A stretch of DNA of 64,000 bases, taken from contig NZ_JACHLU010000014.1 in the NCBI RefSeq assembly GCF_014204625.1, forward strand, positions 60,978-124,977, in the 5' to 3' direction. Position numbers and translations under genes: made by a program. The first letter of the stretch is position 1, and every line of letters begins with the position of its first letter. Below the pieces are notes generated by a model. The model was given only the letters and a program-made list of their open reading frames with translations, did not search any database and had not been told where the DNA came from. Shown here piece after piece: positions 34,154 through 43,520 of this stretch. The DNA comes from Gillisella vitis (lineage in GTDB: Bacteria; Pseudomonadota; Alphaproteobacteria; Rhizobiales; Rhizobiaceae).

Positions 34154-34241
34154 GGGAACTCCCGTTTGTGATTGCGCCAGAGAAATCCCGGCGCGCCTCC
34201 ACCACAGAAAATAGGCAGGGGTGGAGAAAGCAGCAAGAGAT

Positions 34242-34278
34242 TTGTGCGATAATTGACATTTGTTCGTATATCGCACAA
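34242..34278. promoter_or_regulatory. Probable PcaR operator between pcaI and pcaR
   Basis: Perfect arms TTGTGCGATA (34242-34251) and TATCGCACAA (34269-34278) are separated by 17 bp. They centre about 40 bp before the pcaR start and 105 bp before pcaI. It is the only strong inverted repeat in the divergent region. Confidence 0.75.
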
Positions 34279-34300
34279 AATGACGTAAAGGGGATCGATC

Positions 34301-35056
34301 ATGCGCGAAACGGATTTTATGGGTGGTTTTGCCAAAGGGTTGAAAATCATTGAAGCATTTGCTGAGACAACGCAGCGGCTGTCGATTGCCGAGGCAGCCA
34401 GATTGTCGGGGCTGGACCGGGCCACGGCGCGGCGCTGTCTGCTCACTCTGTCACAACTGGGCTATGCTGATTATGATGGCAAATTTTTTTCGCTGACACC
34501 GAAAATCCTGCGCCTCGGCCATGCATGGCTTTCAGCCACCCCCTTGCCTGCGGTGCTTCAGCCTCATCTGGATCAATTGGCTGAAAAAGTCGGGCAAAGT
34601 GCGTCGGCCTCGGTGCTGGATGGCACGGAGATTGTCTATATTGCGCGGGCATCGCAACGGCGGATCATGTCGATCAATCTGACGCCCGGCAGCCGCCTGC
34701 CATGCTTTTCGGCCTCCATGGGGCGGGTGTTGCTGGCGGCGCTTACGGATCAGGAGGCGCGTGCTGTTCTCGATCGCTCGAACCTTGTGGCAAATACCCC
34801 CTTCACCAAGACCGACCCCGCCGAATTGATGGCGGAAATCGCCATTGTGCGGGCAAACGGCTATGCCATCATCGATCAGGAGTTGGAAATCGGTCTCTGT
34901 TCCATCGCAGTGCCGGTCCATGATGATCGCGGTCGGGTGGTTGCCGCCATCAATATCGGCGCGCCAGCCGCGCATATTCCCGCATCGGAAATGGCGGAGC
35001 GGTTTTTACCCGCCCTTCTGGCCACGCAAGCCTCTCTTGGTGCTCTACTACGGTGA
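34301..35056 (+). CDS. pcaR: IclR family regulator of beta-ketoadipate degradation
   Basis: 251 residues. The N-terminal winged helix-turn-helix is KGLKIIEAFAETTQRLSIAEAARLSGLDRATARRCLLTLSQLGYAD. The ligand-binding domain contains SVLDGTEIVYIARASQRRIMSINLTPGSRLPCFSASMGRVLLAAL, which closely follows PcaR proteins. PcaR activates pcaIJF in response to beta-ketoadipate. Its 3' end overlaps the convergent pobR gene by nine bases. Confidence 0.93.
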   Translation: MRETDFMGGFAKGLKIIEAFAETTQRLSIAEAARLSGLDRATARRCLLTLSQLGYADYDGKFFSLTPKILRLGHAWLSATPLPAVLQPHLDQLAEKVGQSASASVLDGTEIVYIARASQRRIMSINLTPGSRLPCFSASMGRVLLAALTDQEARAVLDRSNLVANTPFTKTDPAELMAEIAIVRANGYAIIDQELEIGLCSIAVPVHDDRGRVVAAINIGAPAAHIPASEMAERFLPALLATQASLGALLR

Positions 35057-35953
35057 GGTTGCGCTGATTTTTTCTGTCAGGCTGGCCTGCTTTTGCCTTT
35101 CCGCCATCCGCCACGCGCGTGGTGTCATGCCCGTCTGCCGCATGAAGAAGCGGGAGAAATAGGCAGGATCGGTAAAGCCGAGGTGCAGGCCAATGGCCTG
35201 AACCGAGGCATGGCTGAAGATCAACTCCTGTTTGGCTGTTTCCACCTGTTTGCTGGCAATCAGCTGTTGCAGGGTCATGCCCGTCTGCGCTTTGGTGATG
35301 CGGTTGAGCTGGGCGGCCGAAAGCTCCATATGCCCTGCGTAAAAATCTGCCCGTTGCTGATGGCGAAAATGCCTGTCGATCAGGCTGCTCAGGCGCAGGA
35401 TACGGTCTGCATCCACACCCTGAGGCATGGGCGCAAGGGCACCGTCGGGTGCGAGAAGCAGCAGCACCGTCGCCAGATAGCTTTCCAAAAGCGCATTGCG
35501 GATTGTGCGCTCGGCACTGTAGGTTTGCGCAATCCTCTCCATCGTGTCCTGAATGTGCTGACAATCGGGATGTTCGTTGAGCGAAAGCAGCATGGGCTTT
35601 GAGAACATGCTGTGCAGATTGGTGCGCACCGACACCGAAAGCGCGGCGGGCAGCACCGTGACAATCAGGCCTTTGATGGAGCGCGAAAAGCGAAAGCCGT
35701 GATCAAACTGTGCAGGCACGACAATGGCGGCGGGCGGCGTGATGGCGTAGGATTGTCCATCAAGGGTGGCATCGCCTTCCCCGTCTGAAATGTACAATAT
35801 CTGCAAGAAGCTGTCGTGGCGGTGGATGTCAATTTCAAAGCGATAAATGCTGCTACGTGCATAAAGTGTTTCGCAATGCAGCCAAAAATCCGCTTCTTTC
35901 GTGCTATCTTCGCCATAAAGTCGATAAATTGGAACTTTTGTCAGCCATTTCAT
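35048..35953 (-). CDS. pobR: AraC family activator of pobA
   Basis: 301 residues. The N-terminal cupin-like sensor (HRHDSFLQILYISDGEGDATLDGQSYAITPPAAIVVPAQFDHGFRF) precedes a two-helix-turn-helix AraC domain (AAQLNRITKAQTGMTLQQLIASKQVETAKQELIFSHASVQAIGLHLGFTDPAYFSRFFMRQTGMTPRAWR). It is divergent from pobA by 106 bp, the standard place for the 4-hydroxybenzoate-responsive activator. The gene call rests on this context together with the AraC type found for rhizobial PobR. Confidence 0.88.
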   Translation of the reverse strand: MKWLTKVPIYRLYGEDSTKEADFWLHCETLYARSSIYRFEIDIHRHDSFLQILYISDGEGDATLDGQSYAITPPAAIVVPAQFDHGFRFSRSIKGLIVTVLPAALSVSVRTNLHSMFSKPMLLSLNEHPDCQHIQDTMERIAQTYSAERTIRNALLESYLATVLLLLAPDGALAPMPQGVDADRILRLSSLIDRHFRHQQRADFYAGHMELSAAQLNRITKAQTGMTLQQLIASKQVETAKQELIFSHASVQAIGLHLGFTDPAYFSRFFMRQTGMTPRAWRMAERQKQASLTEKISATSP

Positions 35954-36005
35954 CCTTTTGCAGTGTGTTCAAATAATGCAACTATCTGACTGAAAAGTCC
36001 ATTGA

Positions 36006-37232
<1,227 letters not shown>

Positions 37233-37280
37233 GAGCATTTCCTGACGTAAAACCGCGATACACTTTTGCTGGAAATGCTC
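37233..37280. repeat. Rhizobial intergenic palindrome between pobA and pcaQ
   Basis: Arms GAGCATTTCC (37233-37242) and GGAAATGCTC (37271-37280) are perfectly complementary, with further pairing inside. It fills the whole gap between two convergent genes and touches both stop codons, so it may also terminate both transcripts. I recognise the sequence type as a repeat dispersed in rhizobial genomes. Confidence 0.7.
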
Positions 37281-38203
37281 TAACCCCTCCCAAGGCCTGC
37301 TGCCGCATCGCGGATCGCTTGCATGAGAAGCGATTGCGGCAGCGTCGGGATGGAATCGGTGCGCACTGTCAGGCCCACCGGCCCCCGTGTGCTGGAGGAA
37401 TCGATCGGCAATGCCGCAAGGCTGCCCTCAGCAATATCGCCTGCGACAACGCCTTCGGAAATGACCCAGATGGCATCGCTGTTTTTTAAAAAAGCACGAC
37501 CAAAGGCGTCTGATACGGTTTCAATCTGGTTTGGCAGGGCAGGAATGCCGTTGGCAATCAAAAAATGATCCACAAACGGGCGGATAATGGCGTTTCGGGT
37601 GGGCATCAGCACGGGAAATTCCCGGATTCTGTCAAAAAGTCCCTGTTCAATCGACAGCAAGGGATGGCCTGTGCGCACCGTGAACAGAACCTGCTCGGAA
37701 TAAAGATGCTCAAAGGAAAAGCCGGTCATTTTTTCCGGCGCCGCCAGACGGCCAACCACCAGATCAAGATCGCCAACCCGCAATTGTTCCAGCAGCACGG
37801 CATTGTCGCCGGTGACAATCTTGATGCGGCTTCCGGTGTTTTCCGCCAGAAAAGCCGTCATGGCTTTGGGCATGATGCGGGTGGATACCGTTGGAAGGGC
37901 ACCGATGCGCACCGGCGGGCCAAGCTGGGCACTGTCAAGCGACACGGAATCCAGCGCCTGCCGCAAGGCCGTCATCGTGGCACCAGCATGACGCAGAAAA
38001 ATGTCGCCGTGGCGGGTGATGACAATGCCGCGGCCTTCGCGCTGAAACAGCGCAACGCCCAAAATCTCCTCCAGCTCGCGGATCGTCTTGGTCACGGCGG
38101 GCTGGCTGACGTGCAGGGCTTCCGCTGCCTTCATCACGCTTTTCTGGCGGGCAACTTCAACGAATGTTTGCAGGTGGCGAAATTTGATACGCTGCTCGAT
38201 CAT
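37280..38203 (-). CDS. pcaQ: LysR family activator of protocatechuate degradation
   Basis: 307 residues. The helix-turn-helix is FRHLQTFVEVARQKSVMKAAEALHVSQPAVTKTIRELEEILGVALFQREGRG, with a type-2 periplasmic-binding-like sensor after it (RIGALPTVSTRIMPKAMTAFLAE). PcaQ activates pcaDCHGB in response to beta-carboxy-muconolactone-type intermediates. It diverges from pcaD, and the intergenic region has a PcaQ-like box. Confidence 0.95.
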   Translation of the reverse strand: MIEQRIKFRHLQTFVEVARQKSVMKAAEALHVSQPAVTKTIRELEEILGVALFQREGRGIVITRHGDIFLRHAGATMTALRQALDSVSLDSAQLGPPVRIGALPTVSTRIMPKAMTAFLAENTGSRIKIVTGDNAVLLEQLRVGDLDLVVGRLAAPEKMTGFSFEHLYSEQVLFTVRTGHPLLSIEQGLFDRIREFPVLMPTRNAIIRPFVDHFLIANGIPALPNQIETVSDAFGRAFLKNSDAIWVISEGVVAGDIAEGSLAALPIDSSSTRGPVGLTVRTDSIPTLPQSLLMQAIRDAAAGLGRG

Positions 38204-38212
38204 GGTAATTTC

Positions 38213-38228
38213 ATAACTGTACGGTTAT
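38213..38228. promoter_or_regulatory. Probable PcaQ-binding box
   Basis: ATAAC (38213-38217) and GTTAT (38224-38228) with six bases between, close to the ATAACC-N4-GGTTAA motif known for rhizobial PcaQ. It lies ten bp upstream of the pcaQ start and 70 bp upstream of pcaD. A second half-site, TTAACCG, lies at 38255-38261. Confidence 0.7.
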
Positions 38229-38297
38229 TTTTAAAGACGATAATCTCATTTTACTTAACCGTATAGTCGTTTCAATATCCCATCAGGAGGATGAGGC

Positions 38298-39110
38298 ATG
38301 AATTTTCTGAAAACTGCAACGGCGGTTGTTCATTACCGCACGGTGGGGCTGGAAACGGGCCGCCCGGTCATTGCTTTTGCCAATTCACTTGGAACCGATC
38401 TGCGCATCTGGGATGAGATTGTTGCGCGTCTCGGTGATCGATACGCCTTTGTGCTGCATGACAAGCGGGGCCATGGCCTGTCGGATGTTGGCTCGGATGT
38501 TGGTCAGCCTCCCTATTCGATTGACAATCATGTTGATGACATGGCAGCCGTTCTGGATCACCTCCAGCTCAAAAATGTCATCATCTGCGGGCTTTCGGTT
38601 GGAGGCTTGATTGCGCAGGGGCTTTATGCACGCAGGCCGGATCTGGTGAAGGCGCTGGTGCTCAGCAATACTGCCCATAAGATCGGCTCGGATGAGATGT
38701 GGAACACCCGCATCAACGCCATTCAGGCCAATGGCATTGGCTCTTTGCTGGAGCCCATCATGGAGCGCTGGTTTACGGCCCCGTTCCGCACCCCCGATAA
38801 TGCCGTCTATGCCGGTTGCTGCAATATGCTGGTGCGTCAGCCAGCAGACGGCTATTGCGGTACCTGTGCTGCCATCCGCGATGCCGATTTCACCACGGAG
38901 GCCACGCGCATCACGGTGCCGACCCTGTGTATCGCTGGTGATCAGGATGGCTCGACGCCGCCTGCGCTGGTGCGGGCCTTGGCCGATCTGATCCCGGCCA
39001 GCGACTATGTGACGATTGAAAATGCGGGCCACATTCCCTGTCTTGAACAACCAGACGCCTATGTGGCCGCACTTTTGCCCTTTCTGGAGCGATGCTCTCA
39101 AAACAGGTGA
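38298..39110 (+). CDS. pcaD: 3-oxoadipate enol-lactonase
   Basis: 270 residues of alpha/beta-hydrolase fold. Features are the oxyanion region FANSLGTDLRIWDEIVARLGDRYAFVLHDKRGHGLSD, nucleophile elbow ICGLSVGGLIAQGLYARRP, late acid in GDQDGSTPP and catalytic His in IENAGHIPCLEQP. It hydrolyses beta-ketoadipate enol-lactone to beta-ketoadipate. It is the first gene of the plus-strand pcaDCHGB operon, with AGGAGGATGAGGC as ribosome-binding region. Confidence 0.95.
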   Translation: MNFLKTATAVVHYRTVGLETGRPVIAFANSLGTDLRIWDEIVARLGDRYAFVLHDKRGHGLSDVGSDVGQPPYSIDNHVDDMAAVLDHLQLKNVIICGLSVGGLIAQGLYARRPDLVKALVLSNTAHKIGSDEMWNTRINAIQANGIGSLLEPIMERWFTAPFRTPDNAVYAGCCNMLVRQPADGYCGTCAAIRDADFTTEATRITVPTLCIAGDQDGSTPPALVRALADLIPASDYVTIENAGHIPCLEQPDAYVAALLPFLERCSQNR

Positions 39111-39212
39111 TGGTTTGAGTCTACCGCTTCGGCACGTTCAAGTTTTAACCGAGCGCGATTTTGAGCCGTTTTTCGGTGGGTCGCGTTGACATTGTACAAT
39201 GGAGACAATGAT

Positions 39213-39626
39213 ATGGCTGATCAAAGGGCCACCTCTGATGCTTATCGCCGTGGTATGGTCACGCGCCGTTCTGTTCTGGGGGATGCGCATGTGGATCGGG
39301 CTGAGGCCAATAAAACCGATTTTGATACGCCGTTTCAAACGCTGATCACCGAAAGCGCCTGGGGAACCGTATGGTCCAGTGAGCAATTGACCAAGCGGGA
39401 ACGTTCGATGATCACCATCGCCCTGTTGGCGGCCCTTGGGCAGGATGAGGAAGTGGCCATGCATGTGCGCGCCACGCGCAATACCGGGGCCAGCCGCGAG
39501 GATATTCGGGAGGCCCTGATGCACGTGGCCATCTATGCCGGCGTGCCTGCCGCAAACCACGCCATTAAAATCGTCAAGGGCGTTTATGCTGAGATGGATC
39601 AGCAGGCTAGCGCCCAAAATCGTTAG
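39213..39626 (+). CDS. pcaC: 4-carboxymuconolactone decarboxylase
   Basis: 137 residues from the ATG at 39213, preceded by TGGAGA. The small helical CMD fold shows YRRGMVTRRSVLGDAHVDRAEAN, TAWGTVWSS-like ESAWGTVWSSEQLTKRERSMITIALLAALGQDEEVAMHVRA and ALMHVAIYAGVPAANHAIK. It decarboxylates gamma-carboxymuconolactone to the enol-lactone used by PcaD. A 102-bp gap separates it from pcaD. Confidence 0.95.
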   Translation: MADQRATSDAYRRGMVTRRSVLGDAHVDRAEANKTDFDTPFQTLITESAWGTVWSSEQLTKRERSMITIALLAALGQDEEVAMHVRATRNTGASREDIREALMHVAIYAGVPAANHAIKIVKGVYAEMDQQASAQNR

Positions 39627-39663
39627 CAGATATTGCCGCACAAGATATTGAGGAGGAGATGAC

Positions 39664-40404
39664 ATGAAAAATACATTGCCCGAAACCGGGTCGTTTTTTG
39701 CGCGAGATCGCGCAATGCACCCGCCTGCCTACACGCCCTGGTATAAAACCAGCGTGTTGCGCTCGCCTCAGCGCGCATTGATTTCGCTGGAAGGGACCAA
39801 AAGTGAAATCACCGGCCCGGTTTTCGGCCATAACATGCTCAATGAGCTGGATAATGACCTGATTTCCAACTATGCCAAGCCGGGCGAAATGGCCATTGGC
39901 CAGCGCATTCTGGTGCATGGGCGGGTGTTGGATGAGCGCGGCGTTGGTGTTCAGGGCGCATTGGTCGAGTTTTGGCAGGCCAATGCGGGCGGTCGCTATC
40001 GCCACAAGAAAGAAACCTACCTTGCGCCGCTTGATCCCAATTTTGGCGGCGTTGGCCGTACCATTACCGATGAGAACGGTTATTATTGGTTCAAGACCAT
40101 CAAGCCGGGTCCGTACCCTTGGCCCAATGGGGTGAACGACTGGCGCCCGGCCCATATTCATTTCTCGGTTTTTGGCCATGGCTTCGCCCAGCGCCTGATT
40201 ACCCAGATGTATTTTGAGGGCGATCCTTTGATCTGGCTGTGTCCGATCGTCAAGACCATTCCCGATGAAGATGCCATCAGGCGGCTTGTGGCTCCACTGG
40301 ATATGAACGCCACCATTCCGATGGATATGCGTGCTTACAAATTTGATATTGTGCTGCGTGGACGCCGCTCCACCCTGTTTGAAAACCGCAAGGAGGGCAA
40401 CTGA
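39664..40404 (+). CDS. pcaH: Protocatechuate 3,4-dioxygenase beta subunit
   Basis: 246 residues, standard length, with GAGGAGATGAC before the ATG. Intradiol dioxygenase features are [72 protein letters not shown] and [28 protein letters not shown], the latter with the iron-binding His residues. The beta subunit holds the Fe(III) site (two Tyr, two His). Its stop is one base before pcaG. Confidence 0.97.
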   Translation: MKNTLPETGSFFARDRAMHPPAYTPWYKTSVLRSPQRALISLEGTKSEITGPVFGHNMLNELDNDLISNYAKPGEMAIGQRILVHGRVLDERGVGVQGALVEFWQANAGGRYRHKKETYLAPLDPNFGGVGRTITDENGYYWFKTIKPGPYPWPNGVNDWRPAHIHFSVFGHGFAQRLITQMYFEGDPLIWLCPIVKTIPDEDAIRRLVAPLDMNATIPMDMRAYKFDIVLRGRRSTLFENRKEGN

Positions 40405-40405
40405 T

Positions 40406-41023
40406 ATGGTTCAGCCACTCGGATATTTGAAAGAATCCGCATCGCAAACCGCTGGTCCCTATGTTCATATCGGCTGTACACCGAATTTCTCAGGTATTCA
40501 CGGGGTGTTTGAAACAGACCTTGGTTCGGGTCCGCTTTATAATGACAAGACCCGTGGTGAGCGTATTCGCATCCGTGGCTCGGTCATTGATGGTGGTGGC
40601 AATGCGCTAAAAGATGCGCTGGTGGAAATCTGGCAGGCGGATGCGGATGGCCTGTACAACAGCCCTTCGGAAACGGCTGGCAAAGCCGACCCCAATTTCC
40701 TCGGCTGGGGCCGCTGCCCCGGTGATATGGCCACGGGCGAATTTGTGTTTGACACGATCAAGCCCGGCAAAGTGCCATTCAAGGGCGGCCAGTTCATGGC
40801 ACCGCACATCACCTTCTGGGTGGTTGCACGCGGCATCAACATCGGTCTCCAGACCCGGATGTATTTCCCGGAAGAGGAAGCGGCCAATGCGCAAGATCCG
40901 CTTTTGACCCGGATTGAGCATAAAGTGCGGGTGCCAACCCTGATTGCCCGTAAAGACGGCAGCGATTATGTGTTTGATATTCACCTGCAAGGTGAGAACG
41001 AAACCGTATTCTTTGATATTTGA
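40406..41023 (+). CDS. pcaG: Protocatechuate 3,4-dioxygenase alpha subunit
   Basis: 205 residues from the ATG at 40406, with AAGGAGGGC upstream. It starts MVQPLGYLKESASQTAGPYVHIG, as PcaG proteins do, and keeps the intradiol core (GSVIDGGGNALKDALVEIWQADADGLY, PHITFWVVARGINIGLQTRMYFPEE). It lacks the full iron ligand set, as expected for the alpha subunit. With PcaH it cleaves protocatechuate to beta-carboxy-cis,cis-muconate. Confidence 0.97.
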   Translation: MVQPLGYLKESASQTAGPYVHIGCTPNFSGIHGVFETDLGSGPLYNDKTRGERIRIRGSVIDGGGNALKDALVEIWQADADGLYNSPSETAGKADPNFLGWGRCPGDMATGEFVFDTIKPGKVPFKGGQFMAPHITFWVVARGINIGLQTRMYFPEEEAANAQDPLLTRIEHKVRVPTLIARKDGSDYVFDIHLQGENETVFFDI

Positions 41024-41030
41024 TGGTGCC

Positions 41031-42083
41031 ATGAGCGTTAATCTTTTCGATCACCCCTTTCTCTCTGGCCTGTTTGGCGATGAGGAAATGGCCGCGTATT
41101 TCACCGCAGAGGCGGATATTGCGGCCATGCTGCGGTTTGAGACCGCCCTTGCGCGGGCGCAAAGTCAGCAGGGAGTGATTGAAGACGAGGATGCTCAGGC
41201 CATCACGGCAGGACTTTCCGGCTTTCAGCCGGATATGCCTGCCTTGAAACGGGCCACCGCACGCGATGGGGTGGTCATTCCGGAACTTGTGAAACAGATG
41301 CGTAAAGCCGTTGGCGGAAAAGCTGCGGAAAAGCTGCATTTTGGTGCAACCAGTCAGGATGCCATTGATACCAGCCTTATGTTACGTCTCAACGCGGCGG
41401 CGCTGGTGCTGGATCAGCGGCTTGCTGCCTGCATTGCGGCATTTACGCAACTGGATCAGACCTTTGGCCAAAGCGCGCTGATGGGATACACCAGAATGCA
41501 GCCTGCCATTGCCATGACAGTCTCTGCCCGGATTGCGGCATGGTCTGCCCCGCTTCACCGCCATCGTCAGCGTCTGGCGGCGCTTTTGGCGGATGGCTTC
41601 ACGGTGCAGTTTGGCGGGGCCGTTGGCACGCTTGAAAAGCTCGGCAACAAGGGGGATGCGGTGCGCAGTGCGCTTGCGCGTGATCTGGAACTGACGGCCG
41701 CCGTGCAATGGCACAGTCAGCGCGACCGGATTGTCGAGTTGGCCGATCTTCTGTCGCTGATCTCCGGCTCTCTTGGCAAATTTGGTCAGGATATTGCCCT
41801 GCTTGCAGAAGTAGGCAAGGAGATTCAATTGAGCGGCGGCGGCGGATCATCGGCCATGCCGCACAAGCAGAATCCGGTGGCGGCGGAAACACTGGTAACG
41901 CTGGCGCGGTTCAATGCCGTGCAGGTGTCCGGCCTGCACCACAGCCTTGTGCATGAGCAGGAACGATCCGGTGCCGCCTGGGCGCTGGAATGGATGCTGT
42001 TGCCGCAAATGACCGTGGCAACAGGGGCCGCGACACGAACGGCCCTTCAGTTGATTGGCTCGATTGTCCGTCTGGGCGTGTGA
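41031..42083 (+). CDS. pcaB: 3-carboxy-cis,cis-muconate cycloisomerase
   Basis: 350 residues from the ATG at 41031 (MSVNLFDHPFLSGLFGDEEMAAYFTAEADIAAMLRFE). The fumarase/aspartase-superfamily signature is SGGGGSSAMPHKQNPVAAE, preceded by LHFGATSQDAIDTSLMLRL. At 350 residues it is the short rhizobial form, lacking roughly 100 C-terminal residues of Pseudomonas PcaB. It converts carboxymuconate to gamma-carboxymuconolactone for PcaC. Seven bases separate it from pcaG. Confidence 0.95.
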   Translation: MSVNLFDHPFLSGLFGDEEMAAYFTAEADIAAMLRFETALARAQSQQGVIEDEDAQAITAGLSGFQPDMPALKRATARDGVVIPELVKQMRKAVGGKAAEKLHFGATSQDAIDTSLMLRLNAAALVLDQRLAACIAAFTQLDQTFGQSALMGYTRMQPAIAMTVSARIAAWSAPLHRHRQRLAALLADGFTVQFGGAVGTLEKLGNKGDAVRSALARDLELTAAVQWHSQRDRIVELADLLSLISGSLGKFGQDIALLAEVGKEIQLSGGGGSSAMPHKQNPVAAETLVTLARFNAVQVSGLHHSLVHEQERSGAAWALEWMLLPQMTVATGAATRTALQLIGSIVRLGV

Positions 42084-42089
42084 AAGACG

Positions 42090-43085
42090 TTATTGTGTGA
42101 CGTCGATCACCACGCGCCCGCGTGTTTTGCCAGCCAGAATGGCCTCTGCCAGCGCAGGCAGGCTGGACATCGGCTCAACGGTGGTCATTGCTGCCAGATG
42201 ATCGCGGTTGAGGTGCTGTTCCAGAAACTCCCATGCACGAATGCGTTTTGCCATCGGGGTCATGACGGAATCAACGCCCAGCAGGGTCACCCCGCGCAGG
42301 ATAAACGGCATGACCGTTGCCGGAAGATCCGCACCGCCCGCCAGGCCACAGGCGGCCACAGCGCCGCCATAGACGGTTTGAGCCACCAGATTGGCAAGCG
42401 TTGTCGAGCCAACGGTGTCAATGGCACCGCTCCAGCGTTCTTTTTGCAGCGCGCCAGCTTTTTCTGACAGGCTTGCCCGGTCAATAAACTCCAGAGCGCC
42501 AAGTTCGCGCAGATACTCATGGGTTTCTGGCCGTCCGGTGGAGGCCGTGACCCGATAACCGCGCGCGGCCAAAAGGCTGACAGCGATGGAGCCGACGCCG
42601 CCGGCAGCACCTGTGACAACAACCTCACCCGCATCTGGCGTGATACGGCCCCAGTCTTCGAGCGCCAAAACGCACAAGGCCGCGGTATAGCCCGCCGTGC
42701 CAATGGCCATGGCTTGCTCAAAGGAGAAACTGTCCGGCAGACGCAGCAGCCATTCGGGTTTGACGCGCTGGTAGCGGCTGTAGCCGCCACCTTCCGTTTC
42801 GGTCATGCCAAAGCCGTTGACCACAACCCGGTCGCCGGGTTTCCAGTCCGAACTGCTGGATTCGATCACGGTTCCCGCCAGATCGGCGCCCGCAATCAGC
42901 GGTGTGCGGCGGGCAATGCGGCCCGCGCCGGTGAAGGCCAGCCCGTCTTTATAATTCAAGGTGGAACAGGCAATTTCAACGAGCACACCGTGCTCTGCCA
43001 GATCGCTCAGGGTCAATTGTCGAAACAGGCCTTTCGGCTTGCCATCAACCTGATCAATGACAACAGCGGTGAATGTATCGCCCAT
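42090..43085 (-). CDS. MDR family NADPH oxidoreductase (AcuI/YhdH, acrylyl-CoA reductase type)
   Basis: 331 residues. Zinc-less medium-chain dehydrogenase features are LNYKDGLAFTGAGRIARRTPLIAGADLAGTV, GDRVVVNGFGMTETEGGGYSRYQRVKPEWLL, VVTGAAGGVGSIAVSLLAARGYRVTASTGR (NADPH site) and GVDSVMTPMAKRIRAWEFLEQHL. These are the hallmarks of the YhdH/AcuI branch, which reduces acrylyl-CoA with NADPH. It is convergent with pcaB, six bases apart, with no visible terminator, and has no clear link to the aromatic pathway. Confidence 0.88.
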   Translation of the reverse strand: MGDTFTAVVIDQVDGKPKGLFRQLTLSDLAEHGVLVEIACSTLNYKDGLAFTGAGRIARRTPLIAGADLAGTVIESSSSDWKPGDRVVVNGFGMTETEGGGYSRYQRVKPEWLLRLPDSFSFEQAMAIGTAGYTAALCVLALEDWGRITPDAGEVVVTGAAGGVGSIAVSLLAARGYRVTASTGRPETHEYLRELGALEFIDRASLSEKAGALQKERWSGAIDTVGSTTLANLVAQTVYGGAVAACGLAGGADLPATVMPFILRGVTLLGVDSVMTPMAKRIRAWEFLEQHLNRDHLAAMTTVEPMSSLPALAEAILAGKTRGRVVIDVTQ

Positions 43086-43109
43086 GGTGGTTCCTCCTCA
43101 ATGTCCCTA

Positions 43110-43157
43110 CTGCATAATTCTTTAAACCGGAATCGGTTTAAAGAGAAAATTATGCAG
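43110..43157. repeat. Nested intergenic palindrome upstream of the MDR oxidoreductase gene
   Basis: The outer arms CTGCATAATT (43110-43119) and AATTATGCAG (43148-43157), and the inner arms CTTTAAACCG (43120-43129) and CGGTTTAAAG (43134-43143), are both perfect. The form resembles palindromes dispersed in rhizobial intergenic regions. It sits 25 bp before the minus-strand gene, so it could affect its expression. Confidence 0.7.
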
Positions 43158-43520
43158 CAGATATAAAGATCTACAGCAAACCTTTGTGCGCCCTATAGGG
43201 TGAGAGGCGCTGTAGGGCGAAATTGCCATGGTTACGGCTGCAATGCCAGCGGCAATCCAGCTTTTGCTGGGAGAGATGGAGCAGGAAAAATCGTCATTTT
43301 GGCACAAAAATTTACCAAGCCGATTATCCTCTGTTTTCAAGGCTCTGCGGTGGTCTTCTCGAAAGGCGTATTTTGACGCTCACGTAAAAACAAGGGCTTA
43401 CCGTTCATGAGTCACGCTCGGCTGTGAGATTTTCCCGAGCCATCGAAACGAGTGGTTAACCTTTATTTTTTACTTCTTTGAGACAAGAAAAGAGTCTTTC
43501 TCACTTGAGTGTCATGCATC
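43158..43520. other. Intergenic region upstream of ftsK
   Basis: About 360 bp without a convincing gene. The only structures seen are a perfect CCCTATAGGG palindrome (43191-43200) and the surrounding inverted repeat CGCCCTA (43189-43195) / TAGGGCG (43213-43219). A 60-codon open frame at 43228-43410 has no ribosome-binding site and no recognisable pattern. The ftsK promoter should lie in the right half. Confidence 0.5.

Noticed and set aside
43228..43410. 60-codon open frame upstream of ftsK
   Set aside because: No ribosome-binding site and no recognisable sequence; likely chance.
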